The notes beneath the pieces are model-generated. The model saw only the letters and a list, made by a program, of their open reading frames with translations. It searched no databases and was not told where the DNA came from. The position numbers and the translations under genes were made by a program. From Armatimonadota bacterium (lineage in GTDB: Bacteria > Armatimonadota > Chthonomonadetes > Chthonomonadales > Chthonomonadaceae), in the NCBI GenBank assembly GCA_028871815.1, contig JAGWMJ010000002.1:248001-312000 (forward strand): 64,000 nucleotides of DNA, in the 5' to 3' direction. This document shows, piece by piece, positions 18,244 to 26,989 of this stretch. Position 1 is the stretch's first letter, and each line of letters begins with the position of its first letter.

Positions 18244-19191
18244 ATGTCACGACCGCTGAATAGCTGCCTGGTTACCGGCGGGGCCGGGTTCATCGGATCG
18301 CACCTGGTGCATGCGCTTCTAGAGCACGGCGCGCGCGTCCGCATTCTCGATAACTTCACCAGCGGCAATCGGCACAACCTTCACGGAATCGAAAACCGGA
18401 TAGAGGTGATGGAGGGTGACGTGCGGGATGCCGCCACTTGCCACGAGGCATGCAGCGGGATGCAAACCGTGTTTCACCTTGCCGCGTTGGTTTCAGTGCC
18501 CGAGTCGGTGGAACAGCCGCATAGGGCCCACGAAGTCAATATCAACGGCACACTGAACATCCTGATGGCCGCCCGCGAGACGGGTGCGGAGCGCGTGGTA
18601 TTCTCCAGTTCTTCGGCGGTTTATGGCGATACCATAGTATTGCCGACTCCGGAGGATACCTTGCCGGTACCGACCTCGCCCTATGGGCTGCAAAAGCTGT
18701 GCGGTGAGCACTACTGCCGCCTGTTTTTCCAATTGTACGGCCTGGAAACCGTTAGCCTGCGCTACTTCAACGTGTACGGGGCGCGACAAGATCCAAACTC
18801 CGCGTACGCTGCGGTCATACCCCGGTTCCTCACTCGCCTCGCTTCCGGCCAACATCCGGTGGTGTACGGTAACGGCGAGCAGACGCGTGATTTCCTGCAC
18901 GCCTCCGATGTGGCGCGCGCCAACGTTCTTGCCGCCACGGTAGTGCAGGAAGCAGCTATTGGCAACGTGTTCAATATTGCAGGCGGCGGAGCGACGTCGA
19001 TCAACCAGCTGCTCAATCTGATGCGCGAAGTGCTCGGGGTTAACATCGATGCGGTCTATGAGCCGGCCCGGATTGGCGATATCCATGACTCCGTCGCAAA
19101 CACGTCTCGAGCCGCTACTCTGCTTGAATTCCATCCTCACCTTACACTGAGTGATGGCCTTGCCATTACGGCCCAGGGCTATCGCCACTAG
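18244..19191 (+). CDS. NAD-dependent epimerase/dehydratase (nucleotide-sugar, UDP-glucose 4-epimerase-like)
   Basis: 315 residues, extended SDR. Cofactor motif T-G-G-A-G-F-I-G-S-H at residues ~11-20; catalytic S-S-S-A-V-Y-G then Y-G-L-Q-K (Tyr-x3-Lys); R-Y-F-N-V-Y-G-A-R-Q-D-P substrate loop. This is the GalE/WbpP-type pattern, so it interconverts or modifies NDP-hexoses for surface polysaccharide. Close relatives include UDP-glucose and UDP-GlcNAc 4-epimerases; the exact substrate is not decidable. It follows the pseudopilin-like gene by 24 bases. No ribosome binding site is seen; a TACGGT hexamer ends exactly six bases before the ATG, hinting at an internal leaderless start. Confidence 0.85.
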   Translation: MSRPLNSCLVTGGAGFIGSHLVHALLEHGARVRILDNFTSGNRHNLHGIENRIEVMEGDVRDAATCHEACSGMQTVFHLAALVSVPESVEQPHRAHEVNINGTLNILMAARETGAERVVFSSSSAVYGDTIVLPTPEDTLPVPTSPYGLQKLCGEHYCRLFFQLYGLETVSLRYFNVYGARQDPNSAYAAVIPRFLTRLASGQHPVVYGNGEQTRDFLHASDVARANVLAATVVQEAAIGNVFNIAGGGATSINQLLNLMREVLGVNIDAVYEPARIGDIHDSVANTSRAATLLEFHPHLTLSDGLAITAQGYRH

Positions 19192-19213
19192 TAAGCTTCC
19201 GGGCCGCCAATCC

Positions 19214-19243
19214 TTGACTTGCCGAATTAGGCGCGAATATAAT
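19214..19243 (+). promoter_or_regulatory. Housekeeping promoter for hrcA operon
   Basis: TTGACT (19214-19219), 18-base spacer and TATAAT (19238-19243). The predicted start of transcription falls on or next to the ATG at 19250. No CIRCE inverted repeat (the usual HrcA operator) is visible in 19192-19290. Confidence 0.7.
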
Positions 19244-19249
19244 GGTGGT

Positions 19250-19294
19250 ATGCAATCACTGAGCCAGCCGGCGCCCAGGCTTCACCATGAGTGA
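19250..19294 (+). CDS. Putative leaderless upstream mini-ORF (14 codons) overlapping hrcA start
   Basis: ATG 19250 lies exactly six bases after the TATAAT box, at the predicted transcription start. The 14-codon frame ends at TGA 19292-19294, overlapping the hrcA start at 19287 by eight bases (ATGAGTGA). It could permit translation of hrcA by termination-reinitiation, since hrcA has no Shine-Dalgarno. Coding status is inferred only from position. Confidence 0.3.
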   Translation: MQSLSQPAPRLHHE

Positions 19295-20333
19295 ACTGGA
19301 CGCACGGAAAGGGGTGGTTCTCAAGGCAGTCGTCCGGGATTTTGTCAACACGAACCGGCCCGTCGGGTCGGACCGTCTGATTGATGCCTTCAGCATCACA
19401 TGGAAATCGGCAACCGTTCGCAACGAGTTGTCCGACCTCGACGACCTGGGCTTCCTCCGCCAACCACACGTTTCGGCAGGTCGCGTCCCAACGGAGCGGG
19501 GATACCGCTACTATGTGGACCAGCTCATGGACATTCCAGACGCTGTGCCGGCCTCGGAAGCACAGACCGCTCAGCGCGCATGCCGGCGCGCAAAGGCGGA
19601 AGTCGATGCGATCCTCCTCGAAACCTGCCGAATTCTGACTCGGCTCACATCGTATCCGGCGGTTGCAAGCAATCCCGATACCAACTCCACCTATCTTCGC
19701 CAGGTGTTCCTTTCGCTGGTTCCACCCCGCAGCGTGCTTCTAGTTGCCGTATTCTCGAACGGTAAGGTGGAGCATAGCATGTTGGAGCAGAGCGGGCCGA
19801 CTACGGCCCAGTGCGTCGAGCTTGCTGCCAGGCAGGTGAATGCTGTCGTGGCCGGCAAGGCGCTTCGACAACTCGGCTTGGTGCACCTCCAGGCGAACAG
19901 CGCTAACACGCCCTCGGCCGTCGTGGCACAGCGCGCTCTGGAAGCCCTGCAGGGCGTGGCAGCCTCGCTAAGTCGCCAGCGTGTCTGGCTGGAAGGCACC
20001 AATCAACTGCTCCACCAGCCTGAATTCCGCGATGCCGAGCGGCTGGAAGCTCTCCTGCGGATCCTCGATCAGCATAACGCGCTTTACCGCATCCTCGCCG
20101 CAACCGCTCGCCCCGGCAGGCTCATGGTTTCCATCGGTAAGGAGAACAGTCACGAGGCGATGCAGGCGTGCAGCGTGGTTTGCACCACCTACCAGATCGG
20201 CGGGCGCACAGCGGGTTACCTGGGCGTGTTTGGACCGACGCGCCTCCATTACGACCGGGCTGCAGCGGCCGTTAATTTGATGGCGAACTCATTATCGCAA
20301 GCGTTGACGCAGGTGAGCAAGTCCTGGGATTAG
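19287..20333 (+). CDS. hrcA: Heat-inducible transcription repressor HrcA
   Basis: 348 residues, the family's usual length. The N-terminal winged helix is classical: L-D-A-R-K-G-V-V-L-K-A-V-V-R-D-F-V, then R-P-V-G-S, then S-A-T-V-R-N-E-L-S-D-L-D-D-L-G-F-L, then H-V-S-A-G-R-V-P-T-E-R-G-Y-R-Y-Y-V-D. The C-terminal part ends with a G-Y-L-G-V-F-G-P-T-R-L-H-Y segment typical of the GAF-like domain. HrcA binds CIRCE elements and represses heat-shock chaperone genes. It is followed by grpE and glmM, a heat-shock cluster without dnaK/dnaJ in the window. No CIRCE is evident upstream, so autoregulation may be absent or use another site. Confidence 0.95.
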   Translation: MSELDARKGVVLKAVVRDFVNTNRPVGSDRLIDAFSITWKSATVRNELSDLDDLGFLRQPHVSAGRVPTERGYRYYVDQLMDIPDAVPASEAQTAQRACRRAKAEVDAILLETCRILTRLTSYPAVASNPDTNSTYLRQVFLSLVPPRSVLLVAVFSNGKVEHSMLEQSGPTTAQCVELAARQVNAVVAGKALRQLGLVHLQANSANTPSAVVAQRALEALQGVAASLSRQRVWLEGTNQLLHQPEFRDAERLEALLRILDQHNALYRILAATARPGRLMVSIGKENSHEAMQACSVVCTTYQIGGRTAGYLGVFGPTRLHYDRAAAAVNLMANSLSQALTQVSKSWD

Positions 20334-20525
20334 GCGGTCAAGTCGCCCTCCGGCGCCTGCACGGCCCACGATTCACGCTTAGCCGTTCCCGCGCTGTGTA
20401 GTGACCGCTCACGATGAACGTTCGGCGGCAGTGTCGCGACACCTGCCGGCGGTTCGGCGCCACGGGCATGGGCGCCTCGCAGCGCTACCCGTCGGAGTTG
20501 GTTGAAGCAAGGAGCAGAAGGCAGG

Positions 20526-21125
20526 ATGCGTAGGAACATACCGGGTGACGACGGCGAACCTCTGAAGCGACCATCAGAGGTTGGATCCGCCGATGATATC
20601 GCGCCTCTGGCCGACCCGGCCGATGCCGACCCGCCGGGTCCATCGGAAACGGCAGCCGCGGTAGCTCAACTTCAGGTCGAACTTGCTGCGGCGCAGGCAG
20701 CCGCGGAATCCGCAAAATCCGACCTGCTGTACGAGCGCGCCAGCTTTCAGAACTTTCGCCGGCGCAAAGAGGAAGAGGCGCGCGAACAGGCGCGCTTCGG
20801 CGGTCGCGAGGTCGTCGCTCTGCTTCTACCTGTGCTCGATAACTTTGAGCGGGCGCTGGCGGCCGCAGAGCAATCGGCCAACTTCGACGCGTTGGTCACC
20901 GGAGTTCGGGCGACGATGAAGCTTTTGACCGGCGTTCTGGAGAAGTCCGGCGTTACGCCGATTGAGGCGGTTGGGATGCCGTTCGATACCGCGCTTCATG
21001 AGGCCGTTGGGCAAACCCACCGTCCTGACCTGCCGGTGAATACGGTTGCTGAGGAAGTTCAGCGCGGGTATCGGATGCACGATCAGGTGCTTCGGCATGC
21101 CCTTGTGAAGGTCTCGGAACGGTGA
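20526..21125 (+). CDS. grpE: Nucleotide exchange factor GrpE
   Basis: 199 residues from ATG 20526, preceded by AAGGCAGG; a TTG at 20502 is an alternative. The N-terminal ~60 residues are acidic and disordered. A long coiled coil follows (A-V-A-Q-L-Q-V-E-L-A-A-A-Q-A) with N-F-R-R-R-K-E-E-E, then V-V-A-L-L-L-P-V-L-D-N-F-E-R-A-L and the terminal beta domain with G-M-P-F-D-T-A-L-H-E-A-V, ending V-L-R-H-A-L-V-K-V. These are the hallmark GrpE blocks. It releases ADP from DnaK. A 192-base gap separates it from hrcA. The stop overlaps the GTG start of glmM. Confidence 0.95.
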   Translation: MRRNIPGDDGEPLKRPSEVGSADDIAPLADPADADPPGPSETAAAVAQLQVELAAAQAAAESAKSDLLYERASFQNFRRRKEEEAREQARFGGREVVALLLPVLDNFERALAAAEQSANFDALVTGVRATMKLLTGVLEKSGVTPIEAVGMPFDTALHEAVGQTHRPDLPVNTVAEEVQRGYRMHDQVLRHALVKVSER

Positions 21126-22483
21126 CGGAGACGCGCCTATTTGGTACGGATGGAGTGCGCGGCGTCGCCAATCAGGACCTCACCGGCGAGCTGGCGATGG
21201 CCCTCGGCATGGCGGCTGGCGTAGTTCTACAGCGCCACAGCACCGCGAAAAACGTGATCGTTGGGCGTGATACGCGCATCAGTGGCGAGATGCTGGAGGC
21301 CGCGTTGTGCAGCGGTTTTGCCGCTGTTGGTGTCTCAAGCGTCTGCGTTGGCGTTCTACCGACGCCCGGCGTCGCGCGTCTAGTCCTTGCCGAACGTGCT
21401 CTGGCCGGCGCGGTGATTTCGGCCTCGCATAATCCCTATTGTGACAACGGCATCAAGCTCTTTGGTGCGGACGGCCATAAACTGGCAGATGACGTTGAAG
21501 ACGAGATAGGAGCGCTGGCCCAACGGCTAGTTGACGCGCCAAGGGCGGTGGCCCACGCGGTTGGGCGAATACGGCATATGCCGGAAAAACGCGAGCAGTA
21601 TGTAGATGCGGTGCTTCGCGTCGCGGAGACACAAGACGCGTTGAAGGGCCTACGTATCGTCCTCGATTGCGCAAACGGCGCGGCCAGTGAACTAGCGCCC
21701 GATATCTTTCGCGCGCTCGGCGCCGAGGTGATCGTAGAACATGCCGAGCCCGATGGCATTAACATCAACGCGGATTGCGGTTCCACGCATCCGAAATCCA
21801 TGGCGGCCGTTGTGGCGGCGGCAGACGCGCAGGCTGGCGTGGCGTTTGATGGCGATGCCGATCGGGCGATACTCGCAGACGAGGTGGGATCGATCGTCAA
21901 CGGCGATCACATCATGGCGATTATCGCGCAGGATTTGGCGGCGCGTGGTGGCCTGACTAACAATGTTGTTGTTGCAACTATCATGAGTAATGTCGGGCTC
22001 GAAGAGGCACTTGCCGAGTTTGGCGCGCACCTGCACCGGACCAACGTCGGCGATCGATACGTGGCCGAAGCGATGAAAACGCAGGAAGCGGCCGTTGGAG
22101 GCGAACAGAGCGGCCACATTCTGCTGCCGCACCTGACACCCACGGGCGATGGCATTGTTACCGCGATCCAGACGCTCTCAGTAATGCTCCGGACCGGCAA
22201 GAAGCTCTCGCAGCTCGCTGCCACAGTCAAAGAGCGGCCCCAGATGCTCACAAGCATCGAAGTCCGCAGTAAGGAGGGGCTTACAACCAACGAGCGCATC
22301 GCATCCGCCATCAAGGCGGCGGCCTGCAAAGTCGGCAATCCAGCGTGGGTTTCGGTACGCGCGTCCGGTACGGAACCGCTAATCCGGATTATGGTTCAGG
22401 GCGCGGATGACAATGCGGTCCGGGAATCGTTCGAGTCTCTCTGCTCCACCGTCGTGGAAGCCCTCGGTCAGCCGGAAGCCTGA
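21122..22483 (+). CDS. glmM: Phosphoglucosamine mutase
   Basis: 453 residues, full length. Start GTG 21122 overlaps the grpE stop (GTGA), so translation is coupled. Motifs: L-F-G-T-D-G-V-R-G-V-A-N at residues 6-17; the phosphoserine loop I-S-A-S-H-N-P with Ser ~102; metal loop F-D-G-D-A-D-R; sugar loop G-G-E-Q-S-G-H; and phosphate-binding R-A-S-G-T-E-P near the C-terminus. It converts glucosamine-6-phosphate to glucosamine-1-phosphate for peptidoglycan and lipopolysaccharide precursors. The linkage of a cell-wall gene to hrcA-grpE is noteworthy but not unique. Confidence 0.95.
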   Translation: MTETRLFGTDGVRGVANQDLTGELAMALGMAAGVVLQRHSTAKNVIVGRDTRISGEMLEAALCSGFAAVGVSSVCVGVLPTPGVARLVLAERALAGAVISASHNPYCDNGIKLFGADGHKLADDVEDEIGALAQRLVDAPRAVAHAVGRIRHMPEKREQYVDAVLRVAETQDALKGLRIVLDCANGAASELAPDIFRALGAEVIVEHAEPDGININADCGSTHPKSMAAVVAAADAQAGVAFDGDADRAILADEVGSIVNGDHIMAIIAQDLAARGGLTNNVVVATIMSNVGLEEALAEFGAHLHRTNVGDRYVAEAMKTQEAAVGGEQSGHILLPHLTPTGDGIVTAIQTLSVMLRTGKKLSQLAATVKERPQMLTSIEVRSKEGLTTNERIASAIKAAACKVGNPAWVSVRASGTEPLIRIMVQGADDNAVRESFESLCSTVVEALGQPEA

Positions 22484-22516
22484 TGTTGTGGCGGAGCCGG
22501 AATCGGGCGGACTCAG

Positions 22517-22615
22517 TATAATGATCCGGTGAAGAGAGCGCACATCGCGGGTAACCAGCCTGCAATTGCTTCGCTCCATCTAACCTGTATACTGCGGCAG
22601 ACTTGTATAACGTAA
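22517..22615 (+). promoter_or_regulatory. TATAAT box with possible leaderless 28-codon ORF
   Basis: TATAAT at 22517-22522 is followed after exactly six bases by GTG 22529, which opens a 28-codon frame ending at TAA 22613-22615. The encoded peptide is basic and contains three Cys/Thr-rich positions but resembles nothing known. It may be a small leaderless ORF or chance. Confidence 0.25.
22566..22593 (+). promoter_or_regulatory. Promoter for the redoxin/monooxygenase fusion gene
   Basis: TTGCTT (22566-22571), 16-base spacer, TATACT (22588-22593); predicted start about 22600, giving a ~53-base leader before ATG 22653 with GGGAGG as ribosome binding site. Confidence 0.5.
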
Positions 22616-22652
22616 TAGCAGCTACAAGTGTGCGCCGGGAGGCGCCGCGTTG

Positions 22653-24587
22653 ATGACTCAACCGTTCCCACGAAGGTTTGCGCTCTGTTGCGCCGGCATG
22701 TTTGCACTCATGAGTGCTGCCCTCATCGGCCCGGCTGCCGGCGAGCAGCAGGGGCTCGGCGCCCTCGCCTCCAGCCTGCGCGCACAGCCGCTCGGCGTCG
22801 TCCCCGCCACACTTACCTTCGCCAGTCTCGGCGGGCGTCGTTACTCAGGCACCTCACTCCGACGGTATCGCGCCAGTGTATTCTTCTTCGTTTCGGGTCA
22901 GTGCCCCATATCCACGACGTACGCGCCGCGCATCGCGGAGTTCGCAAAGCAGGCGATGCAGAAGGGCGTGCAGGTTTTCGCAGACTATCCGGACCGGCAG
23001 GAGACCCGAGCGGCCATCCGCGCCGACGCTGCGGCGCATGGCTACCATTTTGCCGTCGTCGCCGATCCGCGGGCGCGCGTTGCGACGGCGGTCGGCGCTA
23101 TCGCAACACCGGAAGCCGTGATTGTGGACGCCAACGGCGCCATACGGTACCGGGGACGGATCGATGACAACGTGGTAACCACGCTCGTTACCCATCACGA
23201 TCTTGAGGATGCGCTGGATGCGGTGTTGAGCGGTAAGCCGGTCCCGCACCCAGAGACGCTTGCCATGGGCTGCGCCATCCGCCAGCCTGCCGTGGCGCCT
23301 GCACCGGCCGCCGGCGTGCCAACATGGTCCGGTCAGATTGCCTCGATCATCCTCGACAAATGCGCCAGCTGCCATCGCTCGGGGCAGGTCGCGCCATTTT
23401 CTCTGACGACATGGCGCCAGGCCAATGCGTGGGCGCCCGATATCGAGCGCTATACGCAGACCGGCGCCATGCCGCCCTGGAAGCCGGCAGAAGGCTTCGG
23501 CTGCCGTTTTGTCAATGCTTCGCAGCGAACGCTGACATCCAACGAGCTTGCTGCGATTCGCAAGTGGGCTGAAAACGGGGCGCCGGAGGGCGATCCCGCT
23601 GTGGCGCCACACATGCCCAACTACCCGCGCGGCTGGCAAATCGGCAAGCCCGACATGATCCTTCAAGCGAGCGCTCCGTTCCATGTCCCGGCCGATGGCG
23701 CCGACATCTACCGCAACTTCGTGGTGCATACCAACTTTACTCAGGATCGGTACCTTTCGGCGGTGGAGGTCCATCCGGGAAATCGCGCCGTTGTCCACCA
23801 TATCATCGTCTACATCGATGGCAACCGCGTTTCGGATCGGTTGGATGGCCGGGACCACGATGGCCAACCCGGCTATACAAGCTTCGGCGGCCCGGGCTTC
23901 ATTCCCACGGGAATGTTGGCCGGTTGGGCGCCCGGCAACGAGCCGGTGCACCTGCCGCAAGGCATCGGAATCTTCGTACCGAAGCATGCCAACCTTGTTA
24001 TTCAGGTTCACTACCACAAGAACGGTGAGGCTCAAACGGACCTGTCGCAGATTGGTCTGCGCTTCGCGCGCCACACCATCCAGCAGACGATCAACAGCAT
24101 CTGGCTGATCAACTTCTTCTTCAAGATCCCGCCGGGCGACGCCAACTATACCTGCACCGCCCAGACCACGGTTACGCGGAATATGCACCTGCGAGCCGTT
24201 ACACCACACATGCACCTGCTTGGTCGTCAGATGAAGATCTGGGCAGACCTGCCAAACGGCACGCGTAAGGACATCATCTGGATAAAGGACTGGGATTTCA
24301 ACTGGCAGATGAGCTACGGACTGCGCCAACCCATCGAGCTGCCGAAAGGCACGGTACTGCACTTGTGGGCCAGCTATGATAACTCCAACGATAATCCGCG
24401 AAATCCAAACCTGGGACACCTGAAACCCGTTGGTTGGGGTGAGAACACCACGGACGAAATGTGCATCGCGTTTCTCAGCGTCACCAGCGACAGCCAGCAC
24501 CTCGCGGTCCGCGATCCGATTGCAGATACTGTGCGGAGCGCCGGCGCGGGCGCCGAAACGCCCGCAGTTCGCAGCGGCACGCGGTAA
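22653..24587 (+). CDS. Redoxin - cytochrome c - copper type II monooxygenase fusion protein
   Basis: About 644 residues with a signal peptide (R-R-F-A-L-C-C-A-G-M-F-A-L-M). Order: (1) redoxin/thioredoxin-like domain (~55-190) with S-G-Q-C-P-I-S-T in the active-site position and D-P-R-A-R-V-A-T-A-V-G/E-A-V-I-V-D; (2) short cytochrome c-like segment (~225-310) with C-A-S-C-H and Met in A-M-P-P-W; (3) a C-terminal copper type II ascorbate-dependent monooxygenase-like domain, with V-V-H-H-I-I, Q-V-H-Y-H and T-P-H-M-H-L providing copper-type histidines. Such fusions occur in planctomycetes and Acidobacteria. It likely acts in the periplasm; the substrate is unknown. Start ATG 22653 is supported by GGGAGG. 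Confidence 0.8.
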   Translation: MTQPFPRRFALCCAGMFALMSAALIGPAAGEQQGLGALASSLRAQPLGVVPATLTFASLGGRRYSGTSLRRYRASVFFFVSGQCPISTTYAPRIAEFAKQAMQKGVQVFADYPDRQETRAAIRADAAAHGYHFAVVADPRARVATAVGAIATPEAVIVDANGAIRYRGRIDDNVVTTLVTHHDLEDALDAVLSGKPVPHPETLAMGCAIRQPAVAPAPAAGVPTWSGQIASIILDKCASCHRSGQVAPFSLTTWRQANAWAPDIERYTQTGAMPPWKPAEGFGCRFVNASQRTLTSNELAAIRKWAENGAPEGDPAVAPHMPNYPRGWQIGKPDMILQASAPFHVPADGADIYRNFVVHTNFTQDRYLSAVEVHPGNRAVVHHIIVYIDGNRVSDRLDGRDHDGQPGYTSFGGPGFIPTGMLAGWAPGNEPVHLPQGIGIFVPKHANLVIQVHYHKNGEAQTDLSQIGLRFARHTIQQTINSIWLINFFFKIPPGDANYTCTAQTTVTRNMHLRAVTPHMHLLGRQMKIWADLPNGTRKDIIWIKDWDFNWQMSYGLRQPIELPKGTVLHLWASYDNSNDNPRNPNLGHLKPVGWGENTTDEMCIAFLSVTSDSQHLAVRDPIADTVRSAGAGAETPAVRSGTR

Positions 24588-24636
24588 GGCAGAACTCTAT
24601 CCGGCAGCCTCCATTCTCACCGAGTCGACCGTGGGG

Positions 24637-24642
24637 TATACT
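24637..24642 (+). promoter_or_regulatory. -10 element of tRNA-Ala gene
   Basis: TATACT lies 13 bases before the tRNA 5' end. A matching -35 is poor. Confidence 0.4.
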
Positions 24643-24655
24643 CACACGGTTTCGG

Positions 24656-24728
24656 GGGGCTGTGGCTCAGCTGGGAGAGCGCCTCGTTCGCAACGAGGAG
24701 GTCGGGGGTTCGAATCCCCCCAGCTCCA
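24656..24728 (+). tRNA. tRNA-Ala (anticodon CGC)
   Basis: A 73-base cloverleaf: acceptor GGGGCTG pairs with CAGCTCC (one G-U); D arm GCTC/GAGC; anticodon stem CCTCG/CGAGG with loop TTCGCAA, giving anticodon CGC for GCG codons; T arm CGGGGG/CCCCC region with TTCGAAT. The discriminator is A. The CCA end is not encoded (ACT follows), unlike the tRNA-Phe in this window. Confidence 0.95.
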
Positions 24729-24730
24729 CT

Positions 24731-25015
24731 CTACGTGGAAGCCTTTGCATTCCGTGCGGCAATTGCCACCTCGTTCGGTTCCGTGCTCGACTCGTCGCTC
24801 ATGAATGGCTTGCCGTGTGGTCGGCCGGAGTCGGCAGCGTGGCGTTGGTCGGCCATCGCGTGCTCCACAAGCTCGGCGGCGTAAGCATCGGCTCCGCCCT
24901 CCCGCCACCAGGCCGACAGGAGCTTCCGGAGAGCTGAACAACTTCTGGGATCCAGGACGCGGTAGGCCTCGCGCCGAACCGCACGCTGGTGAGTCGCCAG
25001 CTTATGGTCGTGGTG
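24731..25015 (-). CDS. Small hypothetical protein (94 aa)
   Basis: ATG 25015 is preceded by GGGAG at good spacing; the frame is open to a GTG at 25093 but that start has its purine run too close. The product is His-rich at its N-terminus (M-H-H-D-H-K), with a central amphipathic helix (S-A-L-R-K-L-L-S-A-W-W) and a second helix (A-Y-A-A-E-L-V-E-H-A-M). No family recognised. It converges on the tRNA-Ala gene with two bases between them. Confidence 0.45.
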   Translation of the reverse strand, partial: HHDHKLATHQRAVRREAYRVLDPRSCSALRKLLSAWWREGGADAYAAELVEHAMADQRHAADSGRPHGKPFMSDESSTEPNEVAIAARNAKAST

Positions 25016-25502
25016 CATTTCGCTACTCCCAGGGGCATTGGCTGCAGCTGGCTCACTGCCGGGTCCAAGCGTTCGCAATTCGTCAGCGGTCACCCCTTCA
25101 TTTGCATCATACGTTCCGGGGGTCGCTGGGCGGCGGTCCGCGAGTTCCGCTGGAGCTACAAATGGCCGGACGATTTGATCTCGTAGCGCGCGGCGCTAAT
25201 GAGACGGCGGATGAAGTCCGCCGGCGCTACGATGGAAGGTCCCGCCGGTCCCGGGAGGTATCCGATTGAAGGTTCACATACTTTCCCGCCGGCTACTGCC
25301 CGCCGAGCCGGTTCCGGGCATCCGATTTGGACGATCGACTGAGTTTGAGCGCGAGACCCAGGGCGCTTGCCGCGCCCGAATTCACAACAGCGATGCGCAC
25401 AATCAAATCCGCTGCCCTGTCCGGCAGTCGCTTTCTCCTCGCACCGCCGTCACACGGTAGCTGGTAGCGCCCGCGAGAGCGCGATGCCGGCGCCAAGCCG
25501 TC
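25016..25502. other. Intergenic stretch, no gene recognised
   Basis: Short frames on both strands have neither ribosome binding sites nor protein-like composition. The only structure is the hairpin at 25182-25231. The region lies between two minus-strand genes, so it should hold the promoter of the 94-residue gene and the 3' end of the DUF1501 transcript. Confidence 0.4.
25182..25231. repeat. Imperfect nested hairpin, REP-like element
   Basis: An inner perfect stem GGCGGA (25206-25211) / TCCGCC (25217-25222) with loop TGAAG sits in an outer stem CGTAGCGC (25182-25189) / GCGCTACG (25224-25231). The inner unit, GGCGGA-TGAAG-TCCGCC, resembles dispersed extragenic hairpins in some genomes. Only this copy is seen here. 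Confidence 0.45.
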
Positions 25503-26984
25503 TCACACGATCAACTGCTTGATCACATTGCCGTACACATCCGTCAGGCGATAGTTGCGCCCCTGGAACTTGTAGGTAAGGCGAGTGTGATCGATGCCCA
25601 TCTGGTTCAAGATGGTTGCATGCAGATCATGTACATCCACAGGATCCTCAACCACGTTGTAACCCAGATCGTCGGTTGCGCCCATGTTGAACCCCGGCTT
25701 GATGCCGCCGCCTGCCATCCACACCGTAAACGCGTGGGGATGATGGTCCCGACCTAGAAACTTGGATCCGTCGCGGCCTTCATTCATCGGGGTGCGACCA
25801 AACTCACCGCCCCAAACGATCAACGTCTCGTCGAGCAAGCCGCGCTGCTTCAGGTCCGTAACCAGCGCCGCAGCTGCTTGATCGGTGGCTTTGCAGATGT
25901 TCGGAAGCGCATGCATCAAGTCATCCGACTCGCTGGTTCCGTGAGTGTCCCACCCACGATGGTACAACTGCACGAATCGCACACCACGCTCTACCAAGCG
26001 GCGCGCGAGCAGACAGTTATTGCTGAATGCCGATTTGCCGGGTTCTGTTCCGTACATCGTCTGAATGGCTGGCGGCTCTTTGCTGATGTCCATTAGTTCG
26101 GGAACGCTCGTCTGCATCCGGTATGCCAGTTCGTACGCCGCGATGCGGGTAGCGATCTCCGGGTCATCCTCCTTGTGGAGGTGATCTTCGTTCAATGAGC
26201 GGAGCGCATCCAGGGAGTCGCGTCGTACTGCGCCACTCATGCCGGACGGGTCCTCTACAAACAGTACCGGTTCGCCCTGCGAGCGGAACTCCACGCCCTG
26301 GAACTCGGTCGGCAAGAATCCGCTGCTCCAAAGCGCTTTACCGCCGTCCGGCTCGTTGAGACCGGATACAAGAACAACGAAGCCCGGCAGGTCGGCATTC
26401 TCACTGCCAAGGCCGTAGGTAAGCCACGATCCCATGCTCGGCCGGCCGGCGATCTGAAAGCCCGACTGCATGAAGATTTGCGCCGGTGCGTGGTTGAATT
26501 GCGTGGTACTTACGCCGCGAACGATGGCAATATCGTCGGCGATCTTTCCTGTAAAAGGCAGGAGGTTCGATATCTCCTGGCCCGACTTGCCGAACTTAGA
26601 GAAGCTGTACGGCGATGCGAGTATCTTCGGGTCTCCCTTGATAAACGCAAATCGCTCGCCTTTGATGATCGATTCGGGAATCTTCTGGCCGTTGTACTGG
26701 GCCAACTTGGGCTTGTAATCGAACAGGTCCACCTGCGATGGTGCGCCAACCATGAAGAGAAAGATCACATTCTTCGCTTTTGGCGCGAACATCGGCGGCC
26801 GCGGCGCCAAAGGATTCTTCGCCGGGCCGGGAGCAGCCATCGCTGCCTCTGCGAACAACGCCTCATTCAGCAGACTGCCAAGCGCCAGCGTGCCGATTCC
26901 GTATCCGGCCCGCCCAAAGAACTGCCTGCGAGTAACCTGCTTCAGCGCTTCAAGCTGTAACTTCTGGAGCCTGTCGTGTTCCAT
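25503..26984 (-). CDS. DUF1501 domain protein, Tat-exported
   Basis: 493 residues with GGGAG before ATG 26984. N-terminal Tat-like signal [10 protein letters not shown] followed by a hydrophobic stretch. The body is typical DUF1501 (sulfatase/alkaline-phosphatase-like fold): [19 protein letters not shown], then Y-H-R-G-W-D-T-H and G-G-E-F-G-R-T-P, then [17 protein letters not shown]. It ends with an [14 protein letters not shown] segment. DUF1501 genes nearly always pair with DUF1549/DUF1553 genes, as here (five bases downstream of that gene's stop). The catalytic role is not established. Confidence 0.9.
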   Translation of the reverse strand: MEHDRLQKLQLEALKQVTRRQFFGRAGYGIGTLALGSLLNEALFAEAAMAAPGPAKNPLAPRPPMFAPKAKNVIFLFMVGAPSQVDLFDYKPKLAQYNGQKIPESIIKGERFAFIKGDPKILASPYSFSKFGKSGQEISNLLPFTGKIADDIAIVRGVSTTQFNHAPAQIFMQSGFQIAGRPSMGSWLTYGLGSENADLPGFVVLVSGLNEPDGGKALWSSGFLPTEFQGVEFRSQGEPVLFVEDPSGMSGAVRRDSLDALRSLNEDHLHKEDDPEIATRIAAYELAYRMQTSVPELMDISKEPPAIQTMYGTEPGKSAFSNNCLLARRLVERGVRFVQLYHRGWDTHGTSESDDLMHALPNICKATDQAAAALVTDLKQRGLLDETLIVWGGEFGRTPMNEGRDGSKFLGRDHHPHAFTVWMAGGGIKPGFNMGATDDLGYNVVEDPVDVHDLHATILNQMGIDHTRLTYKFQGRNYRLTDVYGNVIKQLIV

Positions 26985-26989
26985 CGTTC

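Noticed and set aside
19192-19290. CIRCE element expected upstream of hrcA
   Set aside because: I looked for the TTAGCACTC-N9-GAGTGCTAA pattern and saw nothing close.
22854-24500. 548-codon open frame on the minus strand
   Set aside because: It lies inside the redoxin/cytochrome/monooxygenase gene, and the protein has no domain pattern; GC-rich DNA often leaves such antisense frames open.
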